DNA of 64,000 bases from JALHOP01 sp964484195 (lineage in GTDB: Bacteria; Myxococcota; XYA12-FULL-58-9; JALHOP01), in NCBI GenBank assembly GCA_964484195.1, contig CAZAER010000001.1:248001-312000 (forward strand), given 5' to 3'. Below are positions 25,901 through 34,267 of the stretch, piece after piece. Under the pieces are notes generated by a model. It ran no database searches, was not told the DNA's origin, and was given only the letters and a program-made list of their open reading frames with translations. Numbering within the stretch: the first letter of the stretch is position 1; every line of letters starts with the position of its first letter. A program made the position numbers and the translations under genes.

Positions 25901-26861
25901 GGAAGTCGGCGACCCAGGAGAGGCCGTCGGTTACGGGGACGGGGTTGTCGCTGTAGTCGGTGTCGACGAAGACGTTGGTGGCGCCCTTGAAGCCGGTGTT
26001 GAAGACCACGACGTTGGCGGGCTCGTTGTCGAATGTGGCGAGGACGGGGCCGCGTTGGCGGATGGTGGGAAGGGCGCGGGCCTTGAACTCCGCGTCTGGG
26101 GTCTCGAAGCGGTCCTTGAGGATGAGCTGGGTGCGCTCGTCGAGCGGGAAGCCGTGGGCGCGCAGGGCGGCGCGGGTGCCGTCGCCCATGTTCGGCTCGT
26201 CGCGACCGGTGAGGTAAACGATGGTCGCGCCAGCCTCGCGCAGGGCCGTGACGAAGGCGTGGGCGCCGGCGAGCGGTCGATCGTATCGCTGGTATGCGTT
26301 CGTGAAGAAACGCGCTTTCCAGAAGCGACTAGCACTGTCGAGCGCGTCGCGCACCGCCGGGAGGTCGCGGGACAAGCCGACGCGCTGGAAGGTTCCTGGT
26401 AGGTCGTAGGCGATGTCGGAGGGGTGGAGGGTGGAGAGGGGGGCGCGGAGGGAGGGGGCAAGGGTGGGGTTCTGGCGGAGCCATTCTTGCAGGATGTGGA
26501 GGGTGCGGAAGCGGTTGTCGAAGAGGGTGCCGTCTAGGTCGAAGACGACGACGGGGGCGGCCGTGCCGGTGCGGCGTGCGACTTCGGCGGCGAGATGGAC
26601 TTGGTGCTTGATGCTCTCGAGGGTCTCGCTTTGTGAGCGTGGGAGAAACCGAGACGCGGCGACCCAGGCGCGGCCTGCGAGCTCGATGGGCTCGACGGTC
26701 TTCGCCGTGACCGGTGCCACGCGTGCCGTGCGCAGGAGCGAGACATCGCGGCCGTAGAAGCTCGCGGTCTGGAGAGAGACTCGCGTGGCGTGCTGCGGGG
26801 CGGTTTGCTGCAATCGGGCGGATACACGAAGAGATAGAGACGTCGGGACGGCTGGAAACAT
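25893..26861 (-). CDS. HAD-superfamily hydrolase
   Basis: 322 residues from ATG at 26861 (MFPAVPTSLSLRV); an in-frame ATG at 26915 would add 18 residues and run closer to the divergent regulator. The HAD motif I is VVFDLDGTLFDN near residue 125, with the nucleophile Asp and acid/base Asp both present. IVYLTGRDEPNMG carries motif II (Thr) and an acid-phosphatase-like feature, LILKDRF supplies a Lys, and ATFDNEPANVVVF carries motif IV. The first about 100 residues are not part of the HAD core and resemble nothing I know. It probably dephosphorylates a small molecule. Its stop codon lies inside an intergenic repeat, and another repeat core occurs inside the gene near 26388-26400. Divergent from the LysR gene. 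Confidence 0.78.
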   Translation of the reverse strand: MFPAVPTSLSLRVSARLQQTAPQHATRVSLQTASFYGRDVSLLRTARVAPVTAKTVEPIELAGRAWVAASRFLPRSQSETLESIKHQVHLAAEVARRTGTAAPVVVFDLDGTLFDNRFRTLHILQEWLRQNPTLAPSLRAPLSTLHPSDIAYDLPGTFQRVGLSRDLPAVRDALDSASRFWKARFFTNAYQRYDRPLAGAHAFVTALREAGATIVYLTGRDEPNMGDGTRAALRAHGFPLDERTQLILKDRFETPDAEFKARALPTIRQRGPVLATFDNEPANVVVFNTGFKGATNVFVDTDYSDNPVPVTDGLSWVADFRP

Positions 26862-26925
26862 GGTGGGACATCCTGCGGAGGTGGGAGGACGCACCGTGCG
26901 CTTTCGCGGGCACATGTGTAAAATA

Positions 26926-26947
26926 CATAATTGCCATAGAAATTATG
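26926..26947. promoter_or_regulatory. Palindromic operator between HAD gene and LysR gene
   Basis: CATAATT-gccataga-AATTATG, a perfect 7-bp dyad in an AT-rich island that stands out in GC-rich DNA. It fits the LysR T-N11-A box and starts 43 nt before the LysR ATG. It probably mediates autorepression and control of the divergent HAD gene. Confidence 0.6.
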
Positions 26948-26968
26948 CTCCAATAGAATGACAGGCGA

Positions 26969-27862
26969 ATGCAGCTCGACCGTCTGCGCTATTTCCACGC
27001 CGTCGCGCGCGCCGGCAGCTTCACCAAGGCCGCCCGACAGCTGCGCGTGAGCCAGCCTTCCGTGAGCAAGACGGTTCGACTGCTGGAAGAGCACGAGGGC
27101 GTGACTCTTCTCGATCGCACTGGAAGAGGCGGCGTGGCCCTCACCCCGGCGGGCCGACGTTTCCTCGCCAGCTGCGAGGTCATCTTCGACGAGATCGAAG
27201 GCCTGCGGCGTGCTGTTATAGCGGACCGCGAAGAGTGCGTCGGCCACCTCAAAGTCGGCGCCTCGGACAACGTCTGCAACTACTTGATGTCGACGCTGCT
27301 CACGCCCTTCCTCACCCGTCATCCCAAGCTGAGCGTCGCCGTTTTCAGCGGCACCTCCGACGCCATCGCCAAGGAGATCCTCGAGGGCGACGATGAGTTG
27401 GGCGTGTTCTACACCCAGCCCCGCGACGCCCGACTGATTGCCCGGCCGCTGTGTTTCGTCGAGTTCGTTGCGGTCGCCGGTGGCCGCCGCCAGCTCACGC
27501 GCCGCGACCTGCAACGCCTCCCTTACGTGGGCTCACGCACCGCCGACTACGTGAAGCGCTATCCCGCCATGCGCATGCTGAGGTCACTCGGCGTCGATCC
27601 AACGGTGATCGTCGAGACCAACAACCAAGAAACGCAGAAGCGGCTCGCGCTCGCTGGCCTCGGCTATACGGTGGTGCCGAAGTTCATGGTCGAGAAAGAG
27701 GTCACGCACGGCGAAGCGGTGCTCGCGAAGCTCGGCAAACGTATCGGTTCGCCGATCTTCCTGATCACCCGAAAGGGCAGAACGCTGTCACGGCCCGCCG
27801 AGGTCTTCGAGGCCCATCTCCGCGCGACGATACCAGCGTTGGTCGGCGCTGCTGCGCCTTGA
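26969..27862 (+). CDS. LysR-family transcriptional regulator
   Basis: 297 residues, the normal LTTR length. The winged helix-turn-helix is at residues 1-60 (MQLDRLRYFHAVARAGSFTK, then ARQLRVSQPSVSKTVRLLE), followed by the linker helix and a periplasmic-binding-protein-like effector domain (HLKVGASDNV, LAGLGYTVVPKFMVEKEV). The effector is unknown. A palindromic site just upstream suggests autoregulation and control of the divergent HAD gene. Confidence 0.95.
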   Translation: MQLDRLRYFHAVARAGSFTKAARQLRVSQPSVSKTVRLLEEHEGVTLLDRTGRGGVALTPAGRRFLASCEVIFDEIEGLRRAVIADREECVGHLKVGASDNVCNYLMSTLLTPFLTRHPKLSVAVFSGTSDAIAKEILEGDDELGVFYTQPRDARLIARPLCFVEFVAVAGGRRQLTRRDLQRLPYVGSRTADYVKRYPAMRMLRSLGVDPTVIVETNNQETQKRLALAGLGYTVVPKFMVEKEVTHGEAVLAKLGKRIGSPIFLITRKGRTLSRPAEVFEAHLRATIPALVGAAAP

Positions 27863-27893
27863 TCGGAGCCGTCGCCGTGAACAGCTTCGCAGT

Positions 27894-28862
27894 GTGGCGC
27901 TCAAGACTGCATTCAAGCTGGTGAAAGAGACCGCCTCGGAGTGGTCCGACGACAACGCGTCGAGCCTCGCAGCATCGGTCGCATTCTACACGCTCATTTC
28001 GCTGGCCCCACTGCTGCTCGTCGTCCTCGCCATTGCTGGGTTCGTCTTCGGTGCCGAGGCAGCACGCGGTGAGCTCTTCGGGCAGATCGCTGGTCTCATC
28101 GGCGCCGACGCCGCCAAAGTCGTCGAGGCCGCCATCGACAACGCCGGCAAGAACGAAAAGACCGGTATCATCGCGTCCGCCATCAACGTCGGCGTCTTGC
28201 TCTTCGGCGCGACCGGCGCATTCGCCGAGCTGCAATATGCGCTCAACACCATCTGGGGCGTCGAGGCGAAGCCCGCCAAAGAGACCAAGGCGACCATCTG
28301 GAACTATGTGCGCAAGCGCTTTCTCTCGTTTGCCATGATTCTCGTGCTGGGCTTCTTGTTGCTCGTCTCACTGGTGCTGTCGGCCGCGATTTCTGGCCTT
28401 ACCGGAGCACTGAAGGAAATCGTCCCCGGCGTCAGTCTGCTATGGCAGCCGCTCAATTTCGCTGTCTCGTTTTTCGTCACTACGCTGCTCTTCGCGATGA
28501 TCTACAAGGTGCTACCCGACGCCAATGTCCGCTGGCGCCACACCTGGGTGGGCGCGGGCCTCACGTCGCTCCTGTTTTCGATTGGCAAGCTGCTCATCGG
28601 CCTCTACCTGGGTAACGCCAGTTTCGGCTCGACCTATGGCGCTGCCGGCGCACTCGTCGTAACCATCGTGTGGGTCTACTACTCGGCGCAGATCCTGTTC
28701 TTCGGTGCCGAGTTCACCCAAGTGTTTGCCCGCTATCGCGGCGAGGAAATCGAACCCGATGAGCACGCGGTCCGCGTCGATGTCGTCAAACGCGAGGTCC
28801 CCGAGGGTGAGTCGGGCAAGCGCGGCGATCATTCTCGCAATGGTGTGCCTGCTCGCTCCTAG
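27894..28862 (+). CDS. YihY/BrkB (UPF0761) family inner-membrane protein
   Basis: 322 residues from GTG at 27894. The opening DDNASSLAASVAFYTLISLAPLLLV is the signature of the YihY/virulence factor BrkB family. Six hydrophobic segments follow, including GVLLFGATGAFAELQYALNTIWG and GAAGALVVTIVWVYYSAQILFFGAEF, the most conserved part of the family. Its function is unsettled; BrkB was linked to serum resistance, and homologues were wrongly named RNase BN. The last about 80 bases overlap the start of the beta-barrel gene in another frame. Confidence 0.93.
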   Translation: MALKTAFKLVKETASEWSDDNASSLAASVAFYTLISLAPLLLVVLAIAGFVFGAEAARGELFGQIAGLIGADAAKVVEAAIDNAGKNEKTGIIASAINVGVLLFGATGAFAELQYALNTIWGVEAKPAKETKATIWNYVRKRFLSFAMILVLGFLLLVSLVLSAAISGLTGALKEIVPGVSLLWQPLNFAVSFFVTTLLFAMIYKVLPDANVRWRHTWVGAGLTSLLFSIGKLLIGLYLGNASFGSTYGAAGALVVTIVWVYYSAQILFFGAEFTQVFARYRGEEIEPDEHAVRVDVVKREVPEGESGKRGDHSRNGVPARS

Positions 28863-29508
28863 CGCGGCCGGTGCGGATACCCGAGTGGACGTCGGCCTCG
28901 GTACCGCGGCGCCGCTGTACATGGGCGCGCAGGTCCTGGCCGAGCTGCCGTATCGCTTTCTCGTGTCTGCTGAAGCGGGCTGGATGCCTTCGGTCTACGC
29001 GAGCTTTGTGAACGGCATCGCCCAATCGTTCGACGCGTACAACGACGAGACGGCGCAAATCATCGAGTCGGCGTTGACCGGCGCGTTCGTGTTTCGGCCG
29101 AGCATCGGCTTCAGACCATCGGAAGATCTCGGGCTCGAGCTCCTGGCCGGCTATACGCTTTTGGTGTTCGGCGATGACGTGAGTAACATCGAGGTCATCG
29201 AGGACGCTGTCAGGCGTTCGCAGCGCGTCAGCGGCGATGACCAGGTGTCGCTGTCGTCGAAGATTCACGCCTTTCACGTCACGGTCGCGTACTCCTGGCT
29301 GCTCGCCGAACATTTGTCGCTACGCGCCTCGCTGGGCTACCTCCAAGCAGTCGCGTCCTCTACGAGCATCCACGCCCCCTCCATCGAGCAGCGCGAGCCC
29401 ACCGAGTTCCCCATCTTGGAGGCTACGCTCGATAGATACCTCGACGAAAAGTACACGACGTACGTGAAGCTTCCGACACTTGGCTTGACCGTGAACTATC
29501 GTTTCTAG
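28780..29508 (+). CDS. Predicted outer-membrane beta-barrel protein
   Basis: 242 residues from ATG at 28780 (MSSNARSPRVSRASAAIILA, signal peptide ending near APSAAGA); an in-frame ATG at 28759 is also possible. The mature part alternates polar and hydrophobic residues in strands and ends in VNYRF, with a C-terminal Phe as expected for BAM-assembled barrels. Expected strands include RVDVGLGTAAPLYMG, DLGLELLAGYTLLVFG and LSLRASLGYLQAVA. No specific family recognised. The start lies inside the YihY coding region, so the two genes overlap by 83 nt and are probably co-translated. Confidence 0.75.
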   Translation: MSSNARSPRVSRASAAIILAMVCLLAPSAAGADTRVDVGLGTAAPLYMGAQVLAELPYRFLVSAEAGWMPSVYASFVNGIAQSFDAYNDETAQIIESALTGAFVFRPSIGFRPSEDLGLELLAGYTLLVFGDDVSNIEVIEDAVRRSQRVSGDDQVSLSSKIHAFHVTVAYSWLLAEHLSLRASLGYLQAVASSTSIHAPSIEQREPTEFPILEATLDRYLDEKYTTYVKLPTLGLTVNYRF

Positions 29509-29525
29509 ACGATGCTAGACGCATC

Positions 29526-30551
29526 ATGTTGCGCATCTTCGACGAGCCGTTCGCCAAGCACACGACGCTCAAGCTCGGCGGCCCGGCGCGCGAATGGTGG
29601 CGCCTCGAGTCCAGCGCGGAGATTGGCCGCGCCATTGCACAAGCAGAGGCCGAGGGCGTCCCGTTCGTCATCGTGGGCGGCGGCAGCAACCTCGTCGCGA
29701 GTGACGCCGGGTTTCCAGGAAGAGCTCTCCAGATCGCCAATCGCGGCGTGACCATCAGCGGCGATGAGGTAACGGTCGCAGCCGGCGAGCCTTGGGACGC
29801 CGTGGTCGCCCTGTGCGTCGACGAAGGCCTCGCCGGAATCGAATGCCTCTCGGGTATTCCCGGAACCACCGGCGCGACACCCATTCAAAACGTCGGCGCT
29901 TACGGTCAGGAGGTCTCCGACACCATCGTCGCCGTCGAGGCGTACGACCGCAGAGTAGGGCACAACGTCACGTTGACGCCCAGCGAGTGCGCTTTTGCGT
30001 ACCGCGACAGCGCCTTGAAGCACGATGCGCGTTGGGTCGTGACCAGTGTGACCTTCTCGCTCCGGCGAGCCCGTACCGCCGCGGTGCCGCGCTACCCCGA
30101 GCTCGTCAAAGCCCTCGGAGACACTGCCGATACGGTTTCGCTCGGCGAGGTTCGCTCGACCGTTCTCGGCCTGCGCCGGGGCAAGGGCATGGTCGTCGAC
30201 GCGAGCGATCCTGAATCGTGTAGCGCCGGCTCGTTTTTCATGAATCCGATCGTCACCAGCGACGCGCTCGCCGAGCTCGAGCGGCGCTTGGGCACCAGGC
30301 CGCCGAGCTATCCCCATGGCGAGCGCTGGAAGGTGCCCGCTGCTTGGCTCATCGAGCGTGCGGGCTTTGCCAAGGGTCACGGGGGGCCTCGTGTCGGTAT
30401 TTCGAAGAAGCACGCGCTCGCCCTGGTGCATTATGGGCAGGGCACGACCACGGAGCTCTTGACCCTGGCGCGCTCCATCCGCGATGGCGTACTTGCCCGA
30501 ACCGGCGTGACCCTGCACAACGAGCCCGTGCTGCTCGGAGAGACCTTGTGA
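29526..30551 (+). CDS. murB: UDP-N-acetylenolpyruvoylglucosamine reductase
   Basis: 341 residues, matching type I MurB. FAD-binding motifs are clear: FVIVGGGSNLVASD near residue 55, then GIECLSGIPGTTGATPIQNVGAYGQEV. The late motif CSAGSFFMNPIV contains the catalytic Ser and PAAWLIERAGF the conserved Glu region. The enzyme reduces enolpyruvyl-UDP-GlcNAc to UDP-MurNAc with NADPH in peptidoglycan synthesis. Its TGA overlaps the GTG of the dehydratase gene, an unusual partner for murB. Confidence 0.97.
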   Translation: MLRIFDEPFAKHTTLKLGGPAREWWRLESSAEIGRAIAQAEAEGVPFVIVGGGSNLVASDAGFPGRALQIANRGVTISGDEVTVAAGEPWDAVVALCVDEGLAGIECLSGIPGTTGATPIQNVGAYGQEVSDTIVAVEAYDRRVGHNVTLTPSECAFAYRDSALKHDARWVVTSVTFSLRRARTAAVPRYPELVKALGDTADTVSLGEVRSTVLGLRRGKGMVVDASDPESCSAGSFFMNPIVTSDALAELERRLGTRPPSYPHGERWKVPAAWLIERAGFAKGHGGPRVGISKKHALALVHYGQGTTTELLTLARSIRDGVLARTGVTLHNEPVLLGETL

Positions 30552-31480
30552 ACCGCGAAGAGATTCAGCGCGCCATGCAACGCATCGAGCGCTACGTCCG
30601 CCGGACACCAATCACCGAGCTCGAGCGCGGTGATGCGCGCATCGTTCTCAAGCTCGAGAGCATGCAGCGCTCCGGCTCGTTCAAGGCGCGCGGCGCGTTC
30701 AATAGCATGCTCGCAAAGCCGGTGACTGGCCGCGGCGTCATCACCGCCAGCGGCGGCAACCACGGGGCCGCGGTGGCCTATGCCGCGCACAAGCTCGGCG
30801 TGCGTTCCGAGATCTTCGTTCCCACCATCACATCTCCGGTGAAGCTGGCGCGCCTGCGCGAGTACGCCGCAGCGGTCACGGTGACCGGCAACGTGTACGC
30901 CGAAGCGCACGAGGCGAGCCTCATCCGCGCCAAGGAGACTCAGGCGCGCTACATTCACGCCTACGACCAGGCCGAGGTCATCGCCGGGCAGGGGACGGTC
31001 GCCAAGGAGCTCGAAAGCCAGGCTCCGGATCTCGACACGCTGCTGGTCTCGGTCGGCGGTGGCGGGCTGCTAGCAGGCTGCCTCTCTTGGTACGAGCAAA
31101 GTGTTCGCGTCGTTGCGGTCGAGCCCTCCAAGGCTCCCACCCTCGCCAAGGCCATCGAAGCTGGGCAGCCGGTCGATGTCGAGGTGTCGGGTATCGCCGC
31201 CGATTCTCTGGGCGCAAGGCGCGTTGGCGAGCTCATGTTCCCGTTAGCACAGCAGTTTTTGGACCGCGTCGTGCTCGTCGAGGACTCGGATATCGCCATG
31301 GCACAGGCCCTTTTGTGGTCGAGTATGCGCCTGGTCGTCGAGCCCGGTGGAGCCGCGGCGCTAGCGGCCCTGACTGCTGGTCGCTACCGGCCGGCCGCAG
31401 GAGAGAAAGTCGGGGTGGTGGTCTGCGGGGGCAACGCGGATCTCTCGAAGCTGGCACAGCTTGCGGGTTCGCCCGGGTAG
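30548..31480 (+). CDS. PLP-dependent threonine/serine dehydratase-like enzyme
   Basis: 310 residues from GTG at 30548, which overlaps the murB stop. The PLP Lys is in SGSFKARGAFN (Lys46), the asparagine loop is ASGGNHGAAVAYAA, and the phosphate-binding glycine loop is SVGGGGLLAG. EPGGAAALAAL near the C-terminus is typical of threonine dehydratase and serine racemase. No ACT domain follows, so it is the short catabolic-type form, or a serine/threonine deaminase. Coupling to murB may be incidental, or may point to D-serine/L-serine chemistry near cell-wall synthesis (speculative). Confidence 0.9.
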   Translation: MNREEIQRAMQRIERYVRRTPITELERGDARIVLKLESMQRSGSFKARGAFNSMLAKPVTGRGVITASGGNHGAAVAYAAHKLGVRSEIFVPTITSPVKLARLREYAAAVTVTGNVYAEAHEASLIRAKETQARYIHAYDQAEVIAGQGTVAKELESQAPDLDTLLVSVGGGGLLAGCLSWYEQSVRVVAVEPSKAPTLAKAIEAGQPVDVEVSGIAADSLGARRVGELMFPLAQQFLDRVVLVEDSDIAMAQALLWSSMRLVVEPGGAAALAALTAGRYRPAAGEKVGVVVCGGNADLSKLAQLAGSPG

Positions 31481-31500
31481 CGCTACTTGGCTTACCCAGC

Positions 31501-33540
31501 ATGGCCTCTGTGAAACCCATGGACGAAGCCGAGACCCTCTCCGAAGGAGCCCCGGTGCTCCCCCCGCTGCGTTTCGACCGCAAAGGGCTCGCCGACGAGC
31601 AGCTGCTGGCGCTCTACGACGCGATCCTCTTGCCACGCATGATCGAGGAGAAATCCTTGCTGCTCTTGCGCCAAGGCAAGGTCAGTAAGTGGTTCTCGGG
31701 CATTGGCCAGGAAGGTATCTCGGTCGGCCTCACGCAGGCGCTGCGTGACAGCGATTACATTTTGCCGCTGCACCGCAACCTCGGCGTCTTCACGGGACGC
31801 GAGATGCCGCTCGTGAAGCTGTTCGCCCAGTGGCAAGGCAAGAAGTCCGGCTACACCAAGGGCCGCGACCGCTCGTTCCACTTCGGCTCACCCTCCGACC
31901 GCGTCATCGGCATGATCTCGCACCTGGGCGCCATGCTCGGCGTCGCGGACGGCCTCGCCCTCGCGTCGAACCTCGACAAAGACGACTACGTCGCGGCGGT
32001 CTTCTCCGGCGACGGCGGCGCCTCCGAGGGCGACTTCCACGAAGCTATCAACGTCGCCGCGGTCTGGAAGCTGCCCGTCATCTTCGTGGTCGAGAACAAC
32101 GGCTATGGTCTCTCGACGCCGTCGCGCGACCAGTTCGTGTGCAAGCAGTTCATCGACAAGGCCATTGGTTACGGCATCGAAGGTGTGCAGGTCGACGGCA
32201 ACAACCTGCTCGAGGTCTACACCGCGGTTCGTCGCATCGCCGAGCGGATGCGGCGCGACAAGAAGCCGGTCCTGCTGGAGTGCATGACCTTCCGCATGCG
32301 CGGTCACGAGGAGGCTTCGGGCACCAAGTACGTGCCGCAGGTCCTCTTCGATACCTGGCAAAACAAGGATCCGGTCGCCGGTTACGAGAAGTTCCTCAAG
32401 GCCGAGGGCCTGATCTCGGACGCTGAAGCGGACAAGCGCCGGGCCACGCTCAAGAAAACGATCGAGGATGCTTGGGACGAGGTCTTCGCTCAAGCCGACA
32501 TCAAAGCCGATCTCGACGAAGAGCTGGGCGACGTCTACGCGGTCTCGACGGAAACAGAGGAGCCGCGGATCGTCGAGCAAGGCACGTCGAGCAAACGTTT
32601 CGTCGACGCCCTCTCGGACGGGTTGCGCCAGGCGATGGAGCGCGACGACAAGCTGGTGATCATGGGCCAGGACGTCGCCGACTACGGTGGCGTGTTCAAG
32701 GTGACCCAGGGCTTCGTCGAGAAGTTCGGCAAGGACCGCGTGCGCAACACGCCGCTCTGCGAATCGGCCATCTTGGGCGCCGGTTTGGGGCTCGCTATCG
32801 CGGGGCGTCCCTCGGTCGTCGAGATGCAGTTCGCGGATTTCGTGAGCTGCGGGTTCAACCAGATCGTCAACAACCTCGCCAAGACGCACTACCGGTGGAA
32901 TCAGCCGGTGAATGTCACGGTGCGCATGCCAACCGGCGCGGGTACCGGCGCGGGCCCGTTCCACTCGCAATCCAACGAAGCCTGGTTCACCCACGTGCCG
33001 GGCCTGAAGGTCGTTTATCCTTCGACTCCGCACGATGCGAAGGGGCTCATCGCCGCCGCGGTGCGCGACCCCAATCCGGTCATGTTCTTCGAGCACAAAG
33101 TGCTCTACCGCAGCGTCGAAGGAGAAGTGCCCGACGCCTATTACACACTGCCCATCGGCAAGGCCCGTGTGGTCCACGAAGGAAAGCGCGCCACTATCGT
33201 GACCTACGGCGCCGCCGTACATTGGTGCCTCGAGGTGGCCGCTCCAGCGGACGTAGAGGTCATCGACTTGATGACTTTGTTGCCCTGGGACCGCGAGACC
33301 GTGTTCGCGTCGGTGCGCAAGACCAGTCGTTGCCTCGTGGTGCACGAGGACACCCTCATCGGCGGGTTTGGTGGCGAGATTGCCGCCACTATCGGCGAGG
33401 AGCTCTTCCTGCAGCTCGATGCGCCCATCATGCGCGTCGCCTCGCTGGATACTCCCGTGCCCTTCAATCAAGCGCTCGAGAAGCAGTTCCTACCCAAGAA
33501 GCGGATCACGGCGGCGCTCGCCAAGCTTTTGGCATACTGA
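31501..33540 (+). CDS. Fused alpha/beta E1 subunit of a 2-oxo acid dehydrogenase
   Basis: 679 residues from ATG at 31501. Residues about 25-335 are the E1 alpha subunit: IEEKSLLLLRQGKVSKWFSG, PLHRNLGVFTGREMPL, and the TPP motif GDGGASEGDFHEAIN (from Gly170) to VVENNGYG. Residues about 365-679 are E1 beta: DALSDGLRQAMERD, VIMGQDVADYGGVFKVTQGF, RVRNTPLCESAILGAGLGLA, AIGEELF-type C-terminal transketolase domain. The fusion replaces separate genes. Substrate is likely branched-chain 2-oxo acids or pyruvate, decarboxylated with transfer to E2 lipoyl groups. No E2 or E3 gene is in the window. It starts 20 nt after the dehydratase stop; threonine deamination would provide 2-oxobutanoate, a possible substrate. 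Confidence 0.93.
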   Translation: MASVKPMDEAETLSEGAPVLPPLRFDRKGLADEQLLALYDAILLPRMIEEKSLLLLRQGKVSKWFSGIGQEGISVGLTQALRDSDYILPLHRNLGVFTGREMPLVKLFAQWQGKKSGYTKGRDRSFHFGSPSDRVIGMISHLGAMLGVADGLALASNLDKDDYVAAVFSGDGGASEGDFHEAINVAAVWKLPVIFVVENNGYGLSTPSRDQFVCKQFIDKAIGYGIEGVQVDGNNLLEVYTAVRRIAERMRRDKKPVLLECMTFRMRGHEEASGTKYVPQVLFDTWQNKDPVAGYEKFLKAEGLISDAEADKRRATLKKTIEDAWDEVFAQADIKADLDEELGDVYAVSTETEEPRIVEQGTSSKRFVDALSDGLRQAMERDDKLVIMGQDVADYGGVFKVTQGFVEKFGKDRVRNTPLCESAILGAGLGLAIAGRPSVVEMQFADFVSCGFNQIVNNLAKTHYRWNQPVNVTVRMPTGAGTGAGPFHSQSNEAWFTHVPGLKVVYPSTPHDAKGLIAAAVRDPNPVMFFEHKVLYRSVEGEVPDAYYTLPIGKARVVHEGKRATIVTYGAAVHWCLEVAAPADVEVIDLMTLLPWDRETVFASVRKTSRCLVVHEDTLIGGFGGEIAATIGEELFLQLDAPIMRVASLDTPVPFNQALEKQFLPKKRITAALAKLLAY

Positions 33541-33544
33541 GAGC

Positions 33545-34267
33545 ATGCTCGCCGTCGTCACCGGTTCGGGAGTTCGCGTTGGCCGCGCCATCGCCGTGGC
33601 GCTCGCCGACGCCGGCTATGACCTCGCGCTCCACGCCAACGACAACATCGTGGCGGCCACCGAGCTCGCGGCCGAGCTCGGCAGGAAGGGCAGGCAGGCG
33701 TCGGTGCACAAGGCCGACCTCGGCGAGCCTCTGCAAGTCGAACGCCTAGTCAAAGAGCTGCGGGATCGCTATCGCGCCATCGACCTGCTCGTGAACAGCG
33801 CCTCGATTTACGTGGAAGAGGCTTTCGCCGACATCGACCTTGCTGCGTACGCCCGTATGCAGCAGATCAATCTGATCGCTCCGTTCTTCCTCACCCAAGG
33901 TCTGCTCGATTCTTTGAAGCACGCAGCCGCCCCAAGCGTCATCAATATCGTGGACATCGCCGCCGAGCGTGTCGTGCCCCGTTATGCGCACTACACCGTG
34001 TCGAAGGCGGGGCTCGCGGCGCTCACCCGGGCGCTGGCAACCGAGCTCGCTCCCAAGATCCGCGTCAATGGTGTGGCCCCTGGCCTGGTCGCGACACCGG
34101 CGCAATGGAGCGAGTCCACCAAGGCGGGAGCGCTGGGGCGTATTCCGCTACAGCGGAGCGGCGAGCCCGAAGATGTTGCAAGGCTGGTGGTGTTCCTGGC
34201 GCGCGAAGCAACCTATATGACCGGTCAGATCGTCGCAGTCGACGGCGGTTGGAGCGCCTCGCTATGA
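33545..34267 (+). CDS. SDR oxidoreductase, pteridine-reductase-like (FolM/PTR1 type)
   Basis: 240 residues. The N-terminal cofactor motif reads TGSGVRVGRAIA: the TGxxxRxG form with Arg is diagnostic of pteridine reductases (PTR1, FolM), which use NADPH. LVNSASIYVEEAF matches NSAS in that group, the catalytic pair is in YAHYTVSKAG, and the end is TGQIVAVDGGWS. It probably reduces dihydropterins, such as dihydromonapterin, or dihydrofolate. The start is 4 nt after the dehydrogenase stop, and its TGA overlaps the ATG of the FolB-like gene, which strongly supports a pterin role. Confidence 0.85.
   Translation: MLAVVTGSGVRVGRAIAVALADAGYDLALHANDNIVAATELAAELGRKGRQASVHKADLGEPLQVERLVKELRDRYRAIDLLVNSASIYVEEAFADIDLAAYARMQQINLIAPFFLTQGLLDSLKHAAAPSVINIVDIAAERVVPRYAHYTVSKAGLAALTRALATELAPKIRVNGVAPGLVATPAQWSESTKAGALGRIPLQRSGEPEDVARLVVFLAREATYMTGQIVAVDGGWSASL
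34144..34157. repeat. Dispersed palindrome, perfect copy in SDR gene
   Basis: TCCGCT-ac-AGCGGA: perfect 6-bp arms, encoding P-L-Q-R with a rare CTA codon. Same family as 12365-12378, and as 33239-33252 (CCGCT-cc-AGCGGAC). Confidence 0.5.

Noticed and set aside
31087..31500. An upstream extension of the E1 dehydrogenase gene by 138 codons
   Set aside because: That stretch is inside the dehydratase coding region and gives Arg/Gly-rich sequence not found in the family; ATG at 31501 matches the usual E1 start.
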